Of a stretch of DNA of 64,000 bases, positions 62,595 to 64,000 are shown in pieces. How positions within the stretch are numbered: the stretch's first letter is position 1; the number at the start of each line of letters is the position of its first letter. Origin of the DNA: an uncultured Candidatus Binatia bacterium (GTDB taxonomy: Bacteria > Desulfobacterota > Binatia > Bin18). The DNA is taken from NCBI GenBank assembly GCA_958296235.1, contig OY282457.1:3281338-3345337 (forward strand), written 5' to 3'. Both the position numbers and the translations under genes were made by a program. Under the pieces are notes generated by a model. The model searched no databases. It saw nothing but the letters and a program-made list of their open reading frames with translations, and was not told where the DNA came from.

Positions 62595-63001
62595 TGTTCA
62601 TGCTGGACACGGACATCTGCATCTATCTGCTCAACGAACGCGACGCCGCGCTTCGAGGTCTATTTGAGAGTCATGCTGCCGAGATTTGTATCTCCGCCAT
62701 CACGCACGCAGAGCTTTGCTACGGAGTCTCCCACTCGGAGCGAGTCGAGCGGAACAGGTATGAGCTTGATTCTTTTCTACTAGACCTCGTGGTACTGCCC
62801 TTCGACGCGGATGCCGGAACCCACTACGGTGACATTCGTCACGTCCTGACGCAGAAAGGCGTACTCATTGGGGCGAACGACTTACTGATCGCTTCCCATG
62901 CGCGGAGCGCCGACGCCACGCTGGTCACCAATAATGAACGAGAGTTCAATCGCGTACCGGACCTGCGAATTGAAAACTGGTTGACAGGACGGATGTCATG
63001 A
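62594..63001 (+). CDS. vapC: VapC-type PIN-domain toxin
   Basis: The 135-residue PIN protein has MLDTDICIYLLNERDAALRG with first Asp, EICISAITHAELCYGVSHSE, and LIGANDLLIASHARSADATL with VTNNEREFNRVPDLRIENWL, the full FitB/VapC pattern. It should be an RNase. No VapB gene lies directly upstream; instead a 242-residue nuclease-like gene overlaps it by one base (TGATG). A PIN without its usual antitoxin is odd. The stop overlaps the start region of the next gene. Confidence 0.88.
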   Translation: MFMLDTDICIYLLNERDAALRGLFESHAAEICISAITHAELCYGVSHSERVERNRYELDSFLLDLVVLPFDADAGTHYGDIRHVLTQKGVLIGANDLLIASHARSADATLVTNNEREFNRVPDLRIENWLTGRMS

Positions 63002-63012
63002 GGAGTTTGGGA

Positions 63013-63999
63013 ATGTCTGGAGTAGAACAGAACACCATCGTTTTTCTACACTCCCGCGGGTTAGTGCCGCCCGAAGTTATTCATATGGTCAATGAGCGAC
63101 TGCCAGCCGGCTTTCTCATAGATTTTCTGGAGCAAAGCTCTCCCGCCGCCATACGATTGGAGAAAATAGCGCGGACGGATTTCATTCTGGCCTATCCGGG
63201 TAATCCTACCGCGGACGAGCTGAACGCGGCAAAACAGCTCAAGCTGTTTCAGATGTTGAGCGCGGGCTATGAATGGATCGACTTGGAGCTTTTCCAGAAA
63301 CTCGGGGTGCCGGTCGCCAATAACGGCGGAGCCAACGCGCCAACCGTGGCCGAACATGCCATTCTCTTAATTTTAGCGGTCTTCAAAAAACTTCCTCTTC
63401 ACCACAACACTCTGCACGCAGGGCAGTGGATCGGGGCACGAGAAACCCTCCAGATGCGCGAGTTGCGCAACAAGACGGTAGGCATTATCGGGTTCGGCCG
63501 TATCGGCCGGGAGTTTGCGCGGATTGCGAAAGGGTTTCAAGCGAACATTCTCTATTACGACACGGTCCGGGCGCCAACTGCGATTGAGCAAGAGGTTGGC
63601 GCCGAGCAGCTGGCGCTAGACGATCTGCTACAACAAGCCGATGTCGTTTCTATTCATACGCCGCTGACCGCCGAGACCAAGGGACTCATCAATACCCGGA
63701 CGCTCGACCTGATGAAACCCTCGGCGATTCTGGTCAATACCTCACGCGGACCAGTGGTCGATGAACCCGCCCTCATCGAAGCGCTGCGAAACAATCGGAT
63801 CGCCGGGGCCGGGCTGGACGTTTTTACTGCTGAGCCACTGGAAACCGACAGCCCGCTGTTAGCGCTGGACAATGTGGTGCTGACCTCGCATATCGCCGGA
63901 GTAACCCTGGATACCTGGAGCCGCCGGATTGCGTTCGGCTTTGCCAATATCGAACGGGTTGCCGCGGGCCAGCCGCCGGAGTCGGTGATTGTGGGGTAG
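63013..63999 (+). CDS. D-isomer-specific 2-hydroxyacid dehydrogenase family protein
   Basis: The 328-residue dehydrogenase has the NAD motif NKTVGIIGFGRIGREFARIA, VNTSRGPVVDEPALIEAL with the catalytic Arg, AGLDVFTAEPLETDSPLLAL with Glu, and VVLTSHIAGVTLDTW with His. It reduces a 2-keto acid or oxidises a D-2-hydroxy acid; phosphoglycerate dehydrogenase-like enzymes share this core. I chose ATG 63013 because GAGGAG lies at good spacing; ATG 62998 overlaps the vapC stop. The gene is complete just before the window end. Confidence 0.87.
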   Translation: MSGVEQNTIVFLHSRGLVPPEVIHMVNERLPAGFLIDFLEQSSPAAIRLEKIARTDFILAYPGNPTADELNAAKQLKLFQMLSAGYEWIDLELFQKLGVPVANNGGANAPTVAEHAILLILAVFKKLPLHHNTLHAGQWIGARETLQMRELRNKTVGIIGFGRIGREFARIAKGFQANILYYDTVRAPTAIEQEVGAEQLALDDLLQQADVVSIHTPLTAETKGLINTRTLDLMKPSAILVNTSRGPVVDEPALIEALRNNRIAGAGLDVFTAEPLETDSPLLALDNVVLTSHIAGVTLDTWSRRIAFGFANIERVAAGQPPESVIVG

Positions 64000-64000
64000 G

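Noticed and set aside
1..64000. tRNA or rRNA genes
   Set aside because: I looked for tRNA-like GTTCGA/T-arm patterns and rRNA conserved stretches and saw nothing convincing; the CTGTCGAAGGG hits belong to dispersed repeats.

Overview
This 64 kb window is a gene-dense stretch (about 58-60 % G+C by eye) of a Gram-negative bacterial chromosome. Lipoproteins, a LolB/DUF4292-like lipoprotein and E. coli-type ArgS and TopA point to a diderm. Five luciferase-like (LLM) flavin/F420 monooxygenases, two acyl-CoA dehydrogenases, three enoyl-CoA hydratases, a haloalkane dehalogenase and amidohydrolases resemble uncultivated lineages once called Deltaproteobacteria, such as Binatota or Tectomicrobia. That placement is an inference from gene content. 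I saw no rRNA, tRNA, CRISPR array, transposase or phage gene, and no stretch over 300 bases without an assignable feature.

Layout. 0-12 kb: a repeat-containing coiled-coil protein, two short-chain dehydrogenases, a methyltransferase and a mostly co-directional catabolic run (three LLM enzymes, haloalkane dehalogenase, enoyl-CoA hydratase, GST-like protein, acyl-CoA dehydrogenase, nitroreductase), broken by a Phd antitoxin with a collapsed VapC. 12-17.6 kb: HigBA, a HicB stub, a NucS/DUF91-like nuclease, MATE and MFS transporters, and a TusA-like protein. 17.7-27.7 kb: core information genes (UvrD/Rep helicase, argS, dprA, topA, trmFO). 27.7-40.8 kb: an all-minus-strand defence-type island, in transcription order PLD/SNF2 helicase, AIPR protein, Eco57I-like methylase, a repeat, AAA ATPase plus PIN protein, then AbrB, a micro-ORF, a second AAA ATPase and a DUF4276-like TOPRIM protein. 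40.9-49.7 kb: envelope lipoproteins, a TPR protein, and a tight operon of a NadD-like protein, a deoxyhypusine-synthase-like protein and a CysQ-like phosphatase. 49.7-64 kb: a second catabolic region with a rhodanese, two enoyl-CoA hydratases, two LLM enzymes, a sugar-nucleotide epimerase-like protein, an AhpD-like protein, penicillin acylase, an amidohydrolase, a solitary DNA methylase, a nuclease-like/VapC pair and a 2-hydroxyacid dehydrogenase.

The strongest unexpected signal is the rhodanese at 49693-50514 (minus strand). Its catalytic cysteine codon is an in-frame UGA, the frame continues for 41 family-typical residues, and a stem-loop that fits a bacterial SECIS element follows directly. 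I read it as a selenocysteine sulfurtransferase that ordinary gene calling would truncate. The second is the helicase-AIPR-methylase operon with its two AAA-nuclease modules. A third theme is decay of toxin-antitoxin and other small genes (VapC, HicB, XRE, retropepsin stubs), with dispersed hairpin repeats between genes.
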